Assembly (NCBI GenBank): GCA_036345935.2
Contig: JADWOT020000007.1
Location: 1,934,385-1,998,384 of the forward strand
Origin: Taenia hydatigena
Taxonomy: Eukaryota > Platyhelminthes > Cestoda > Cyclophyllidea > Taeniidae
DNA length: 64,000 nt
Direction of reading: 5' to 3'
Shown here piece after piece: positions 25,300-38,089 of the stretch (positions within the stretch are counted from its first letter, which is position 1; each line of letters opens with the position of its first letter). Made by a program: the position numbers and the translations under genes. The notes under the pieces were generated by a model. That model ran no database searches and was not told where the DNA came from. It was given only the letters and a program-made list of their open reading frames with translations.

Positions 25300-27150
25300 A
25301 CTTTAAAGGGTATCCTCGCCCTATTAATGGATTCTGGGCGTTAACGAAGCAGAACTGAGTAGCACAACTTGGCAGGTTAATGGATGGGGTAAAAGTACAT
25401 TCTAAAGCTTTTGGTTTAATTGTGGATGCCCATAACAACCACTTAATGTCAACTGAAGGACATAAAATAACACGCAGTAGAGAGAAAAGCGTAACCCTTA
25501 AATCACTTAAATGTCTGTGCCTCATAAGGTGAGGTTCTGGAAAAAGCCTAGACACTACCCAGCGGTAATGTGTTCCTTACCAAAATTGGAACCAATAAAT
25601 CCGGATTGCACTTGGAATCGAGTATGTGAAAATGGGCAAAAAATGACGAAAATAGGAGACATTCATTTCTTACTGTTTGGAAGCGCAGTGTTCTCGGGAT
25701 AGTATTTACGGTGATGAATACATGTATGCATGCGAATGTGTATGCACATAATCTTTATTCTTAAGTTATATGCATGCGCAAATGTGCATCGCGTTTTTAG
25801 AATTAACTGCGCATGCTTGCACAAAATAATGCATGCGTTAGCAAAATCGAATAATTGTATGTAAATGTTTGCTTTCATGCAATTATCATCGTTGTTGATG
25901 TGTTTGTGTGAGGATATCCCTTTAAGGATGTTTTCACATTAGTGATGCATGCATAGGCATAGTCGATTTCTTTGGCATGAAATTACTGATCTATCCATGT
26001 ATTTGAACTTACACATAGGCATGCACATTTCCATTACGCTTATCTTTGCCGTTCTTCCCCTGACAGCTAGAGCTGACGCTTTCATTACTCTTTACTTATG
26101 TGCGCCAAGAGCGTTAAAAGTTCATTTAATTATATGGGTAAGTTAAGCGAAAGTTCAACTTGACAGGCACTATTGCGGCAGGGACACGCGGTAATGCACG
26201 TGAACGAAACTTTTAGTCACTAATTTTACCGGGCGTGTGATGTGATCCATTAAAGAGAACTAAACCCATCGATTCTTCGCTCTTCGTTTTGTGGGTCCAG
26301 CTTGATCATCATTAATGTGAGTGCGCATGAGGTAGTGATTTGAATTTCAGGAATGTTCAAGCCAATCATGCAAATAAAGGTTGGAAAGGAAAAGGCAACA
26401 GAATAAAATTCAGTCGCGATAAAGCGTCATCACTCAATCGCATCAGTTCCCAATCCATCGACGTATAAAAATGAGACGAATGGCAATAACATCGTGCAAT
26501 ATCGCCATTATTTAGTACTGTGCATACTTTATTCCAAATATGCAAGCCACTGCTCTTTCTGGTGCCTCTACAAGTAATGTTTGCCTTTCCTACTTTTATC
26601 TGCTCTGGATGCCAATTTTCAATTGGAAAAAGTGGAAAACAAAATAGGCGCTTCTATGTGCAGATCAGCCATTGTGAAGAGAGAAATTAAAGAGCGGATT
26701 CTATGAGGGTAAAACTGGGAATCAACAGTTTTAAATCATTCCTCTACCACAATTCATCACAATTGTCAGTTAAATAATTACCTTTGTCATTTAAATAATT
26801 GGTTTCACAAGCAATAAAAAAAACCTAAGAAGCTGCAAAATTATTGATCACTTCACAAATTCAGGTATCTATCTTCACGTTTAGAACACTAAAAATTTGT
26901 AGATGCAAAAGTAAAGGACAGAGAAAATGGCGAAGCAGTGCTCCAATGGCACTTCCTAAAAAGAACCTCTAGACCAACTCAGGAACCTAGTTACTCCAGA
27001 CCTACCTGTCAGGAAAGAACCGAATGCAAGCGACACGCATATGTTTTGATGGCGAGTTAGCCGGCGACGGTGGCAAAACAGTTAGCATTTAGCGTCTATC
27101 AGCCTCAATTTTTAGCCTAAAGGCGGCATATTGCGGCATATGGAATTAAT
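25300..27150. other. Upstream region of the transporter, no gene found
   Basis: Contains a 93-codon minus-strand ORF (25274-25555) directly upstream of exon 1 without usable splice signals, a stretch rich in TGCAT/ATGCA words (25.7-26.0 kb), and a TATAAAA near 26465. None is strong enough for a gene or promoter call. Confidence 0.35.
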
Positions 27151-27850
27151 TAAAAGACTCAGCTACATACCCCTAAAGATTCATATGAAGCTAATAAATG
27201 GATGCGTCTGGTGCATGTTTGCAATTCTTTCGTAGATGTAGAGAAACGTGCCCGTTCGGCTAAAAGAGCGAGGAAGGCGAGTGACCTCGAACAGTGCTGT
27301 GACGAAGAATTCTTCAATGTCTTCCTTCCCCTCATCAATTCACATAATCGATGCACTTACTTGCTCATCTGAACAGTTGATTAAATTAAATATGGAGGAA
27401 TCAACTCGGCGGAGTGAGTATAAGTTCATTTTAACGTTACCTTCGAGGATGTTAATCAAAGCTTTTCCTTTTTTTTGTGATTTCCATTGAGTGCCGAACG
27501 CAATGATATGAAAATGACACGCGCAAATGAGTCAAAAGAGAAAGAAGAAAAGATACTACGAGAAAAGGAGGGGTTAGTGGCATAATTTTTCCATAATTCA
27601 TATAAAATCTGTCTGTTTTGGGCCTTGGGCGTTTCGAGAACAGTGGGATGAGTGGTTGAGACTGAAGAGCAGATGGAGATGGAGGCGTCGAAAGTGAAGA
27701 ATGAAAAGCTTAAAGGCAGGGAGGGACGAATCAGAAGGAAGGTACTGACGAATAACTGGATGGCGGGAACGATACTGTAAGGCAAGCTCAATTAAAAAAG
27801 ACGAAGGATGCGTACACTGTGATGCTTTCAACGTGTCCGTTACACCTTGC
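27150..27850 (+). repeat. R3-related segments
   Basis: 27150-27240 resembles 42.0-42.07 and 47.15-47.22 kb (ACTCAGCTACATACCC..AAGCTAATAAA). 27540-27800 resembles 47640-47890 (GAGCAGATGGAG.TGGAGGCG, GATGAAAAG, GAACGATACCGTAA/GAAACGATACCGTG). The pieces keep order and spacing with the 47 kb copy. Confidence 0.55.
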
Positions 27851-30654
27851 ACGTGCTGTGCAATGCATCAACATCTAATCGTTTTTATCGACCAACTATC
27901 CAACACATAAATAGTGTGGTACAATGCGGCGAAGCCAAATTGTTGGTGCGAATGTGTGAATTTGGTGGTCCCATAAATATCGATTACATGGATCAACGGA
28001 ACAAAGCCAAATAAATTACAATTCGCAGTCGCTCGAACAAAGTATGGTGTTATACCTTTTGGAAATCATCCTTACTTTGCAGGCACGAAAGTTTGAAGTT
28101 AGGCATACTGAGTTCTGCACATTAGCACATAAGTAATTAAGGGAATAAGGGTAGTTAATAAAATAGATGGGGTGAGATGGTTCACTTTCGGTGGCTTTTG
28201 TCTGTCATAATTGCGACAGCTCCGGGTGTAGGGGATACGAGATTAGTCTCCTAATCCTTGGCCTCCATAGCCTTTGAGCAAGTAAACTAAGTAAGCAGGG
28301 CCATAATTTATCAGCAGTTGATTAAACTGAGAGCTATGATGGGAGTTCGTTTTTCCCAATGATAACCGTTCCGTCAGGAGTTTTGTGTTCACTTGTCGCT
28401 TCTTGTCTAAGAGGCGACAAGAGACGTCCCAGGTGCTAACCCTTTTAGTGGCCTGCACACCTAGTGAATTCTCACCGCCACCAAGGTGAGGTGTAATTAG
28501 CTAATTAGTTTTGACGAGGTCTACTCAATGGTAGAGCATAAATTTCTATTTGAACGAAGTAATGTAGGCTACTACCTATTTACACTTCGGTTAACATTGC
28601 CCACTTTCCTCTATCCTTCTATCTACTTCCCTACCAATTTAGACCATTTCGTGCATGTACATCGCTTCGACCCACCCCGTTTTGCAGCGCGTTCGTGCGT
28701 GCAGACAAAGATGCATGTTAGTGCATTGGAATAGGTGATGCTGTTGCCGTCAGTGCATTTGGTAGTGTCGGGGATAATGCCAACGCTGCCGCCTGCAGCT
28801 ACACGAATCGGCTAGCTGTTGTACGGATGAGAACCGCAAGTGGAATTAGCATTGTGGATTCGGTTAGAATAGAGACAAAGAGCGAGGGAAGGAGAGGGGG
28901 GGAGAAAAGAAAATGAAGATTCGGGAAAGTAAAAACACTGGTTGGGTGTGGTGAGTCTTTTCTACTACTTCCATGCCTTTGATTTTTCGTCTACGATGCA
29001 TGTCGTCTCAACAGTCGCATTTGAATGATTTTACCTCGGTGCTTAAAAACAGTTTTGCTCAGATATTGAAATATATTTTTTAAGTTTTCTAAATCATGCC
29101 TTTCTACTCGTTCGTTTTTGCTTCGCATTACATGTTTTCTCTCTTACCACCTCCTCAATTGCCACGTTTCTCAGTAGTCAGGTAGTCATAGAGTCAAAGG
29201 CCTATAGCTTTCGTCTGCGCTTCATGCTTCACACCGCAGATGCAACGACGTGCAATATAGAAGCACTTACTCAAAGGGCGAATCCACTTAGTTCCACCTT
29301 CGCCAATTCAATCGTTCGAACCAGCAAATTAACTTACGTAGTTAAAATCTACATCTCGGAACATTAAACAAGCATTGCAATGAGAATCTGAATCTTCGCT
29401 TTGCTTCTGAAGTCTCAGTTGACACGTCGCTATTCGTGTAATTTCAACAAAATCAAAAGCCATCATTTTAGAATGATGGCAACTAAAGTGGGAGTATAAG
29501 ACACCAAATCACAGCAAAGTGCAACGACCCATGTTACACGCACGCAAGTCTATCCAAGTAATGTTGGATCTCATGTATTAAGTGGGGGTAGTAAATGTGG
29601 AGCCAGAGATGTAGCTCCGTACTTGGTGGTGGGACTCAACACAAATGGGTGCAGTATTCCACTTAATTAACTGTATATTGAAAAATATCCTACGTTGAAT
29701 GAAAAAAGGACGGATAAAGAATTAGATCAGATGGAATGTAGCGCCTCATCTGGGCTAGACCAGGGGAGAAGGCGACGTGATACTGCCGACTCACTTGTAG
29801 TTTGCACTGCATCATTACGTAAACTAATAAATGATGTGGCTGCTGTCACCATTTCATAATAATAAACACATTTTACGCAACTTGCTGTCAATGATTCACT
29901 GGAATAACTGCGCTACTTTACATAATTATGACCTTGCTGCTGTTTGATAAAGGAAGGTTGAAGTTGACAAAGTTGGCAAAGCGCGTATCCTCTCTGAACC
30001 CCTAGCTTCACCCTATGATGCGCATCCTCACGGTCAGGCTAATCAAGTGTGTGCACTACTCTAGTCACCAAGCCGAGTTCACATTGGTTACGCAGGTGAG
30101 CAACCAAACATTCTTCCGTTCAACTATAAGCCTCTGGTAGGTTAGCAGCATTAAATGGACCGAACGCAGTGCGGCCTTAGAAGTCGCTGTCCGTCATAGG
30201 TTTATTCCCATGTTTGTAGATGTCAAAATAGCTGGCCCAACGCAACTTGGGATTTCTAGGCACCAGCGGTAGAATTGTGTCCTCTCGGAGGAAAATTCTG
30301 CTTAAATCTTAGTTTCGTTGATGTCAAGACGCAAAATTTCTGCCCTTCTCTTGTTCTTATTGTGAGTCCAGCCTCACCTGCTATTGACTAGGCTACAGTC
30401 TATGGAGTTTTGACTTCGATTCTGTGCACTAGTTGGCAATCTTGAAGGTGGATACTCACTTACTCCTTATTGTTTTAGTCTGCTGCAATAGTGATTATCT
30501 GTGGTTCCAGTCCCTATATTACTAGGGTTCCGGAGGAGAAGAACCTACACTACACCCCAGGTGGAACACCATTACTAGTTGACCCTGACAATTCTTACTT
30601 CGTCCGCCTAAATCCAACCGATGTTGTAGTCTTGGTTGAATAAACGAGGCAAGT

Positions 30655-30986
30655 GGGTCTCTGTTTGGCAAGTTAACAATCAATATTTAAGTACTCTATC
30701 AGTTATCTCAGAACTCTTGTTTTAGATAGAGAAACAGTTTTTGATGTAGAGGAATTTCGGCTACGTCTGAATTACTTCGTTCGACCCTGGATACTCACTA
30801 ATTGCAGGCCTGTGTTCATAGATTGGTAATAGATTCCCATGAAATCGAGACACAAGTCGGCTGAAAGGCAGTGGATGCATATGACTGCTATCAGGCAAAA
30901 ATTTGCATTCAAACGGTCAGCACAGAGATTGCTGATAGTGTCTTTCCCCAGCCATTCATGAGCCGACGACCTTGACCGCATTTGCG
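30655..30986. repeat. Block present only in the left arm
   Basis: The two arms align on both sides (AAACGAGGCAAGT before, TCATTGAATAC after) but these ~330 bases have no partner at 55.34 kb. It is either an insertion here or a deletion there. I see no inverted ends, poly-A tail or duplicated target site, so I cannot call it a transposon. Confidence 0.5.
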
Positions 30987-31386
30987 TCATTGAATACTAA
31001 TGGTCTAGTTGTGTGGCTTCGCCTCTTAAAAGTCACTGCTACACAAGGTCTCCGCAAGGTTTGCTTTGCACTGAATCACCTTATATAATGGTATTTCGAG
31101 TTCCACATATTCAAAGTGCATCATTTCTTTCAAATGCCTCATTGCCAGCATTCAAGTCCGTTTGTCAACTTAAATGAAATGATAACAAACGTTCGAATCT
31201 TCAAACTTATTTAGGTGAAAAATACTTAGGAATTGGAGTCGAATGCTCAGAGGATTCATGTAGCTTTACTTCAGCATTGTCAGGGTCTTCGTTCCCTTTT
31301 AAATTTATGAAAGCTAACCTTTCATAGGCAGTTGACGGCAAAATAGAATATCTTTAAGCGAAAGCACCTTAATTAAAAGAGGCTGG

Positions 31387-31758
31387 TCATGGTAAGACGT
31401 AACACTTGCCCACGATAAAGTTGGCATTCACAACAGTAAGTTGAAGGCTAAAATTGGAAGAAAGAAGAGGCACATACAGGCTCGTACGGGTGAGGATAAA
31501 AGGAAATGTGCGAAATTCGAAGCAACACATAATGAACAATGTGTAGCAATTCGTTTTTGAATATTTTCGCGCTTTACAGGCGTATGAGCGAAATCCGGTT
31601 GCAGGCCATACCTTCCATACCGCATGCGAATCAGTATTGTGGGCCTGTGGAGATGCACCCACGCTTGTGACAGATTGCCAGCTCAGCAGTTTTGTTAATA
31701 CAAGGGCTATAGCTTGTTCGACTACTCCTTCTTGTACGTCTGACAATAGCGATTGCAT
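31387..31758 (-). CDS. ORF in left repeat arm (124 codons)
   Basis: ATG at 31758, stop at 31387. Its counterpart in the other arm is also fully open, and the net length difference is one codon. Shared residues: SLLSDVQE, LVLTKLLSWQ, TSVG-SPQ-HNT, KARKYSKTNCYT, LTRTSLYVPLL, VGKCY-LP. Many differences change the amino acid, so selection on protein is not obvious. No known family. Confidence 0.25.
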   Translation of the reverse strand: MQSLLSDVQEGVVEQAIALVLTKLLSWQSVTSVGASPQAHNTDSHAVWKVWPATGFRSYACKARKYSKTNCYTLFIMCCFEFRTFPFILTRTSLYVPLLSSNFSLQLTVVNANFIVGKCYVLP

Positions 31759-33422
31759 GATTAAGCCGTACCGCAATTACAATAAATGGACCGAACGCTT
31801 GTTTGTGCTGCATTAGACCAGCGTACGATTTTAACATAAATAATGACTGTTATGTAGTTTACCACTGACCTGCGCTATTGCATTTGCCCATTCCTGTGAG
31901 AAACAAGCTTCATAGTCGAATGGCATTGTTACTCGACGTCATTTTATAGGCACATGAATCTAGTAGGTATTGGATTGATTGTCCCGCTGCATGGCACTTG
32001 CAAGCGATTATGATCATAGCCTTTGTTTGATCGTGCGAAGATCAAGTGAGAATCGATCACGCTTCTGACTCACAGAAGGTCACATTTGCTTCAATTAGGA
32101 GCTTCCTATTTTTGTGTTGCCCCAATGCCAAAATAGGCGTTTTGTATACGGACCGTGGTAATGACACAGCCGTCGTACGATCGGCACGTGCACGTCCGCA
32201 TGAGGGATAATTAACGTAAACAAGCCTTCCTTATTACTCACTTACAAATAGTAGTCCGTCTAATGCGCCAATGCATTCTTGTAATCATGCAGTGCTAAGA
32301 TGTATGAACAATATGAGGTAGTTGCAACTGCTAATCTACCTCTCGCTCCTACCTCCTTGTGCAATCAAATGTCTCGTTAACGAGTAGGCAGAACGATTAT
32401 GAAAGCAAATGTTTCTTTTCCAGATTACCTACACTTTTATCGGAGCCATTCACTTGTCTTGAATATTTGAACTATAATTCCTATTTTATCATTGTCTTGG
32501 GTCGCTGACAATGCAAACGGGGTCTAAAATTGCTGTGAAAGTACGCAGACTTAAACATTGTGAAAAAGACAGCATAGACTCAACCATGTGCTTTGCATTA
32601 ACTCCAGTGCATTCCTATGTTTTACGCAGCGGGTTTTGTAATGTATCTACTGTAGCTTTTGCTTACCGGTGATTCGTAAGGAGAAATGACTGTTGGGTAA
32701 AAACATTTCTTGGAATTTACTTTTGTTCAGTATCCAATGTAAGTTTCAGTGTTAGATCTTGTTGTTATTTTTAGCATTTGTGGATTAATTTAGAACGTTT
32801 GGATAGAAATTATAAAAAATATGAGATTTTTAATCGAAAATAGATGGAATTACTTAAGCTTCGTCAGTTCTGTGACAAGCAAATTCGCTCAAAGTTTATT
32901 TGCTTCTCAAGAACTGTTTATCTATTGTAGGCAATGTAGTTTTGCTTCATAATTATATGCCGAATCAGTAGGTGCAAGAACTCATTATTATAATGCATAC
33001 GCACCCAAGCAGCAATATGAAAATCTACTAAAAGCATTCCGAGCATACTGCGAAAAATAATGAAGTCATTAAATATTTTTAACTTTGTATAACCTTTGAA
33101 CTGGAGTGTATGACGTCACTTTTGATTCGCTAACTACACTCAAGCAATTAGTAGCGTTTAAAAGTCAAAACAGTCGGCAGCAGCGAAGAAGCCTGAGTAC
33201 ATGAGTCCCAACCCATCCATGCGACAAGAGTCTTAGAAAGTTCTGCATATATTTAACTAATGATGAAATCCATGCAGTCGCTACAAAGTCACTTCAGAGA
33301 GCCTACTATATTCAACGCGACACGACTGACAATAACGCTCGCTCGCCTGTACTTCAGCTTCGTAACGCATTTGCAGCGTCCCGAGGCTCCCTCGAAGGCA
33401 AAAGAAGGCAGGATACTAGAGT

Positions 33423-33436
33423 GGGATATATATATA
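33423..33436 (+). promoter_or_regulatory. Possible TATA box
   Basis: An alternating TA run lies ~70 bases before a well-placed ATG (33503, context CAATATGGCC). Distance allows a start site near 33455. Could equally be a chance simple repeat. Confidence 0.25.
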
Positions 33437-33502
33437 TTCAACGGGCAGAGGAAATTAAGTTGCTGGCATGGCCCGGAGGCCAGCCCACGCAGCTAGGGCA
33501 AT

Positions 33503-33628
33503 ATGGCCACCTCTGTGACCCTGACCGAACCCGGTACTTTAAAAAAACACAGCATTACAGCATTTGATAATGATAGAATCATTGGCGAAATCATTTTTGA
33601 GATTTCGCTTTGGTTTTCAACAAATTAA
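33503..33628 (+). CDS. Small ORF or first exon, 41 residues
   Basis: ATG with a good context downstream of a TATA-like run; the product begins MATSVTLTEPG and includes FDNDRIIGEIIFEI. No clear GT donor, so it would stop at TAA 33626. A 100-codon ORF follows at 33788-34090 without splice support. Not recognised. Confidence 0.25.
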   Translation: MATSVTLTEPGTLKKHSITAFDNDRIIGEIIFEISLWFSTN

Positions 33629-34866
33629 ATTTTGGCAAAATCAATGATTTCTTTCAGGAAAATTTAGACGAATCGCGATGACTAGCAAAGCGAAGGATTG
33701 TACACACTCACGATCACAAAGGCACAACTGCTTTAGTTCATTGCCTATTGCTTTCTGGTGGGGCCAATGTCTTGCTAAGCACTAACCATGTTGATGTTAT
33801 TTCTATGGCAGCAACAAATTTCATTACACACAACTAGTGTCATTTTATACTTTGATTACTCGGATTTTAGAAGTCGGAATTGCGGACACTTACTCATCCT
33901 AGGTAATATTACTACGCCTGAGCAAGCATTTGTTGTGACAAGCATGATGTGGCAAATGATGTACCCTCTCCCAAATGTGAATTGCATGCAGAAGACGTTC
34001 TGGGCCTTGAGTGATTTTCACTTTTCCCCATTTTCAAGTTTCCCTGTAGATGACGCATTTGGTGTAACAGGCTACAGAACAAATTTATGATCCATTATGC
34101 GGCAATAATTCGCTGGGCTTGCCTCCTTGTCATAAGGAGTAGAACTCACCAAGCTTAAGAATATTTATGATGAGCTTGTCTATGGCGGAATTCTGTGAAC
34201 TGCTGGACAGTTTCCAAAATAAATATGAAAAAGCGGTACACGAAAGTTTTATGCACTTTATTCATTCAACGGTTGAATTCAGAGCAGAATCGTAGTTGCT
34301 TTGTCCTTGTCAAGCGATGAGTAACATATTAGATTCGTGTCGCTCTGTTTATTTTGGTGTCTTCTCATCGGCTAAATTTGCGGCAAATTCTCGGCATGGT
34401 CAGTTATTCCGCCTTTAAGTCGCATGCATCATTCACTGCGCATAAGTGCAAAAGTCTTTTTAGGTAGCAATAATAATTACTAATTGCAATTCCAACGCAC
34501 ACAAGGTTGTTCGCTTATGTCATATGACAAATAGTCCGTTAGACTGAATGCTTGATCTTACGCCAAGACATGATCGATTGTGTCTTTCCCTGCGGACCGC
34601 TAAATCTGCTGACATTTTGTTCGCAGACATGGAGACGCAGTTACTCTGTTTCAAACCTTGCTACTACATCGGGTAGTCAACATCAAAATCACCAGCCTGC
34701 GGACTTAACGAACACCTAAGAGCAAAACTAATTCTAGGTCTGAATCAATCTTTAACCATACACCTTCTTTCCGGCACCTTAAAGATTAATAGTCTTCGTT
34801 TTTTAATCTATTGTTTCTATGATCTGAAGCCAGAACGAGGAAATGGAGTTAATGAATCGTCCACAT

Positions 34867-36306
34867 TTAGGTTAATCTCCCGAGGTCGTAAAATTTTTCT
34901 CGAATATAGGAGTCAAGAGTCCTGGCAAAATCTTTCAATGCCTCTGCCCATAATCTGCTGAAAATGTGCTTCGAATTTACTTTGCACGAAACCAGACAAA
35001 CAATAAGTTTTAATTTTTTGATTCCTCCAACACTTCGTTTGCAAACTGTTTATTTAGCAGAGCGCCTTCTTACCACGCACAAACGTTGGTCGTTGTAAAA
35101 ATAATGGGAACTTACCTGGAGGTTTTGGGTTTATTTATTGGCCTTAGGTATTTTGAATTCGACTTCCTCAGAATACGATGCTTAGAATACTCCAAGCTAA
35201 GACGATGCATATATTTATGCTTGAGTGCTAGGCCATCCTTGGGAGACAAATCAAAAGCATATTTTATGTTATCACTGAAGACCCTAGACAAACTCCATAA
35301 ACGTTTCTTCCCGTTCAAAACCACCTCCTTTGGATAATGCGACTACTTGTGACCGGAAAAGAGAACGCTGGGAAGGTCGAATTATGTGGTGGCTGCTCTA
35401 CTCTTGACGTCAGCGTAAACGCACGTGACCAACTTGGCTGAGGCCTCATCATCTTTTCACTCAAGCATTAGACAACATCAGCCTTCAGTCGCCATCTAGG
35501 TCGTGCTGGCACGTCAAACCTTTGTGTGGACTCACTTATGATTAATCAATAGTGGCGCTTGTACTGAATAAATAATTACCTATTGTGCAGAAAAGCAAAT
35601 CTGTAGTAAGTCTTTACGGCTGTTGATGAAGTCGACCAAATTTCATATATTCAGTGTCAAATGTTAGTTTTCATTTTGTTCCTATCTTTGTAAACGTATA
35701 AAATTGTATTTTTGATATTTGAATGACAAAGTGAGGCCCTGTTCGGTCAGTGCTGTGGTTATCGATGCATTAGCGAATTCTATCATAATAGTCAGTGGTG
35801 CGAAATTTTGCATTGACAGTCAAGTTAGGAATGCACTGAGAGGTAGAAAAATCCCAAAGCCCGCTATTAATCTAAGCATGCTTCGCATTGTTGCCATTAT
35901 GCATGCATTTAAAGCAGCTTAATAGGCTCTTTGAGAACGAAGGATGTCAGCACCAGCTGACATAATCGACTATGCAATACAATTTGGGACATCATAGCTC
36001 CATGACGGAAAGGGTGCTAGGACACACCGGTCTCAGCAAGCTTTTACCTGGAAAGATTCACATATCCAAAGAGATTTAAAATTCGGTGCGACTTGGGAGC
36101 ACCATAATAATAGCCGGGGTGAATTGTTTTGTTTGTGCAAGATTTTTGCCATGGATGGAACTAGACCTTCAGTATACAGGAATAGTATTGCGTTGCCTAG
36201 AACGACTGATTCTCTATCGATTAGCTTGAAATGCTTTAAATCATGCAACTGCTTGTCACACTGATGAAAAGCGCACCTTCTAACTACTTTGGCGTACCAC
36301 GATGTG
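34867..36306 (-). CDS. Unidentified gene, three 3' exons
   Basis: Three exons on the minus strand agree in phase: ~36306-36048 (open upstream to 36308, ends TTCCAG-GTAAAA, phase 0), 35342-35116 (acceptor CACAAGTAG, ends TCCAG-GTAAGT), 34957-34867 (acceptor CATTTTCAG, stop TAA). The joined product has a hydrophobic helix (SVVLGNAILFLYTEGLV) near the start, a basic middle rich in Lys/Arg/Tyr, and ends in an amphipathic helix beginning LWAEALKDFARTL. I do not recognise the family. The 5' exon(s) are missing from the model; a candidate with KFWINDDW lies near 36.4-36.55 kb but lacks a good donor. Confidence 0.55.
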
Positions 36307-36599
36307 CTTTATTAAGCGCTTTGAAAAGCGGATCAATCCTAACGTCGTTTATCCAATTGGTACAATTTCGGTTCAAAAATTCAATTGTTTAATCCAAGTT
36401 GAACAGCTATGATAAGTTAGGACAGCTTATGGTGAACGTGTTTTGGTCTCCATTTCTGGTAACAACCAATCGCTAAATCGGGTGAATCATAGGTTTTAAA
36501 TGACCAATCATCATTTATCCAAAATTTAAAGGGACACATAGTTAACCTGTCCAGCAGGAAGACGTTGTCCTTAACAACGTATTTTCCACTAGTTTATAA
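36300..36599. promoter_or_regulatory. Head-to-head intergenic segment
   Basis: About 300 bp separate the 5'-most exon I can see of the minus-strand gene (34867-36306) from the start of the plus-strand gene (36600). If both models are right it could contain a shared promoter, unless the minus gene has further 5' exons beyond. No TATA box or CpG cluster is visible. Confidence 0.2.
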
Positions 36600-38084
36600 A
36601 TGTCGCAGTTAGGAATTTGTACAAACCAAATCCCGCAATCTCTTGAAAAATGGAGTTTGATTGGCAATTTAGAAATCTCACTTCCTGTATTTGAAGAAAA
36701 TGTCAACAATATTGTCGACATCTATTCCGCTACTTTTAGAAAATCCGATGAAAAGGATTCCACAACTTTCTCTTCTGTACAATGGAAACGACCACATATG
36801 GACGATTTCGATACTAAAGATGTCGATTGTACCTCAAATAGACCTTCTAATCAAACCGCAATTAATGATAGCTTGATGTAAGTATTCCTAATTTTCATTA
36901 GACTTCTCTTTTGGGCTCTGGGGGTGGTCTCCTGCAAAGGTCCACATAGCATGGTCATTATCACGTTCTCACGAGAAAAATTTTCCAAAATTTCCTTCGT
37001 TTCTTGGAGCTCACGGTACTCACGAAAACCCACAAATCATTTCGCGCGCATGATTAATGGGTGCTCACGTGCGCACCCGGCACGCGCACGATGGCCGCAT
37101 GCGAACTTCTCGAGGTGCTTGAGTCCGCAGACCAGGATGAAGCTCACATGAATTACAAAATTTAATATCTCTTTCCAGTGTTTCGAAAAGTAATAAAGCG
37201 TGCAGTTGTTTGCGCTACTTTTTTCTTAGTATGGAACATATGGGGATACTCTATGTCTAAGAAAAGGATCATTGTGACAATCACAACCATTCTCTCGCTA
37301 ATCCGGGCGGGACATGGTTCTGCCACCCTAAGCACGTCACATCTTCTGCCATTTGCAAAGCAAGGGTGCATTTTAAGTGCTAAATCTCATCGCTTCAACA
37401 AACACTCCCTTTATGCAGCTCATTACTATGAAATGACCCCATACAAAGGAACGTCTTCGATCAGGCACGAGGACGATATTCGCATGATAATTGGAGAAAA
37501 GAAACCATCATATACAACAATGCTTCTATTTGCCTATTCCTTTCCAATAGAGACATGAATAAATCCCAAAACGATTTGATGCTTTGAGATGACGTTAGGC
37601 TTAATTCTAGCGATCGCGTTCAATATCGAGCACACAGACGGGAATTTCATGCTTGCAGTACATTTTCGATTTCCTTAGAACCGTTCACTTCTGCACGGTG
37701 ATTGTCAACTACAAATTCAACGTCAAAGTAAAGGGCCTAAATTGTAAAAATACACAAACAGATCACCTGAAGTTTTCATAATGCGCGAGCACAAGAACAG
37801 GCGGTGGAGCGACATCACGAGAGGATATGCATTTGAAAAATTCGAGGTACTCAGATGATTTAATAATTTATCTGAGGAATTTTCAACGCAGCTGGGAAGG
37901 TCGTGAAAACTTATTGATAGAGGCGAGTAAGAAGAAGATTTCTAAGAAGAAGTACAAGGAGATGGTAGATACCCTCGCAAAGGTAGCCAACGAAATTGAT
38001 CCAAAACTAGGGAAGTGCTTTGAGGAATGCAAGAGAGACGTGCTCGAGGAATCTGATGATGGTCGTGAAAGTGACATCCCCTGA
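36600..38084 (+). CDS. Unidentified plus-strand gene (3-exon model)
   Basis: Exon 1 (36600-36877) starts at ATG 7 bases after a good acceptor (TTTTCCACTAG) and right after an in-frame TAA, and ends at a consensus GTAAGT donor in phase 2; it encodes an acidic, Asp/Asn/Ser-rich stretch of 92 codons. Exon 2 (37179-37228, acceptor CTTTCCAG) and exon 3 (37801-38084, stop TGA) complete a frame-consistent 203-residue model. Exon 3 is helical and charged (KKKISKKKYKEM, then DPKLGKCFEECKRD). The exon 3 acceptor is poor, so the middle of the model may be wrong. No family recognised. Confidence 0.45.
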
Positions 38085-38089
38085 CAGGG

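Larger units (their letters stand above)
27880..32880 (+). repeat. Left arm of a ~5 kb inverted repeat
   Basis: Reverse complement of 53540-58120 over nearly its whole length; I matched anchors at 27.9/58.1, 28.3/57.7, 28.6/57.4, 30.4/55.5, 31.7/54.6, 31.9/54.35, 32.15/54.15, 32.4/53.9, 32.6/53.75 and 32.8/53.6 kb. Identity looks like 75-85% with small gaps and one ~330 bp extra block in this arm. I find no terminal repeats, target-site duplication, transposase or reverse transcriptase, so it may be a segmental duplication or a non-coding element. Confidence 0.85.

Noticed and set aside
28510..28570. tRNA-like D-arm sequence (CTACTCAATGGTAGAGC)
   Set aside because: No matching anticodon or T arm follows and the acceptor stem cannot form.
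36851..37033. Minus-strand ORF with gene-like residues (ENFSRENVIMTM)
   Set aside because: Lies in the first intron of the plus-strand model and has no phase-compatible partner exon in the minus-strand gene.
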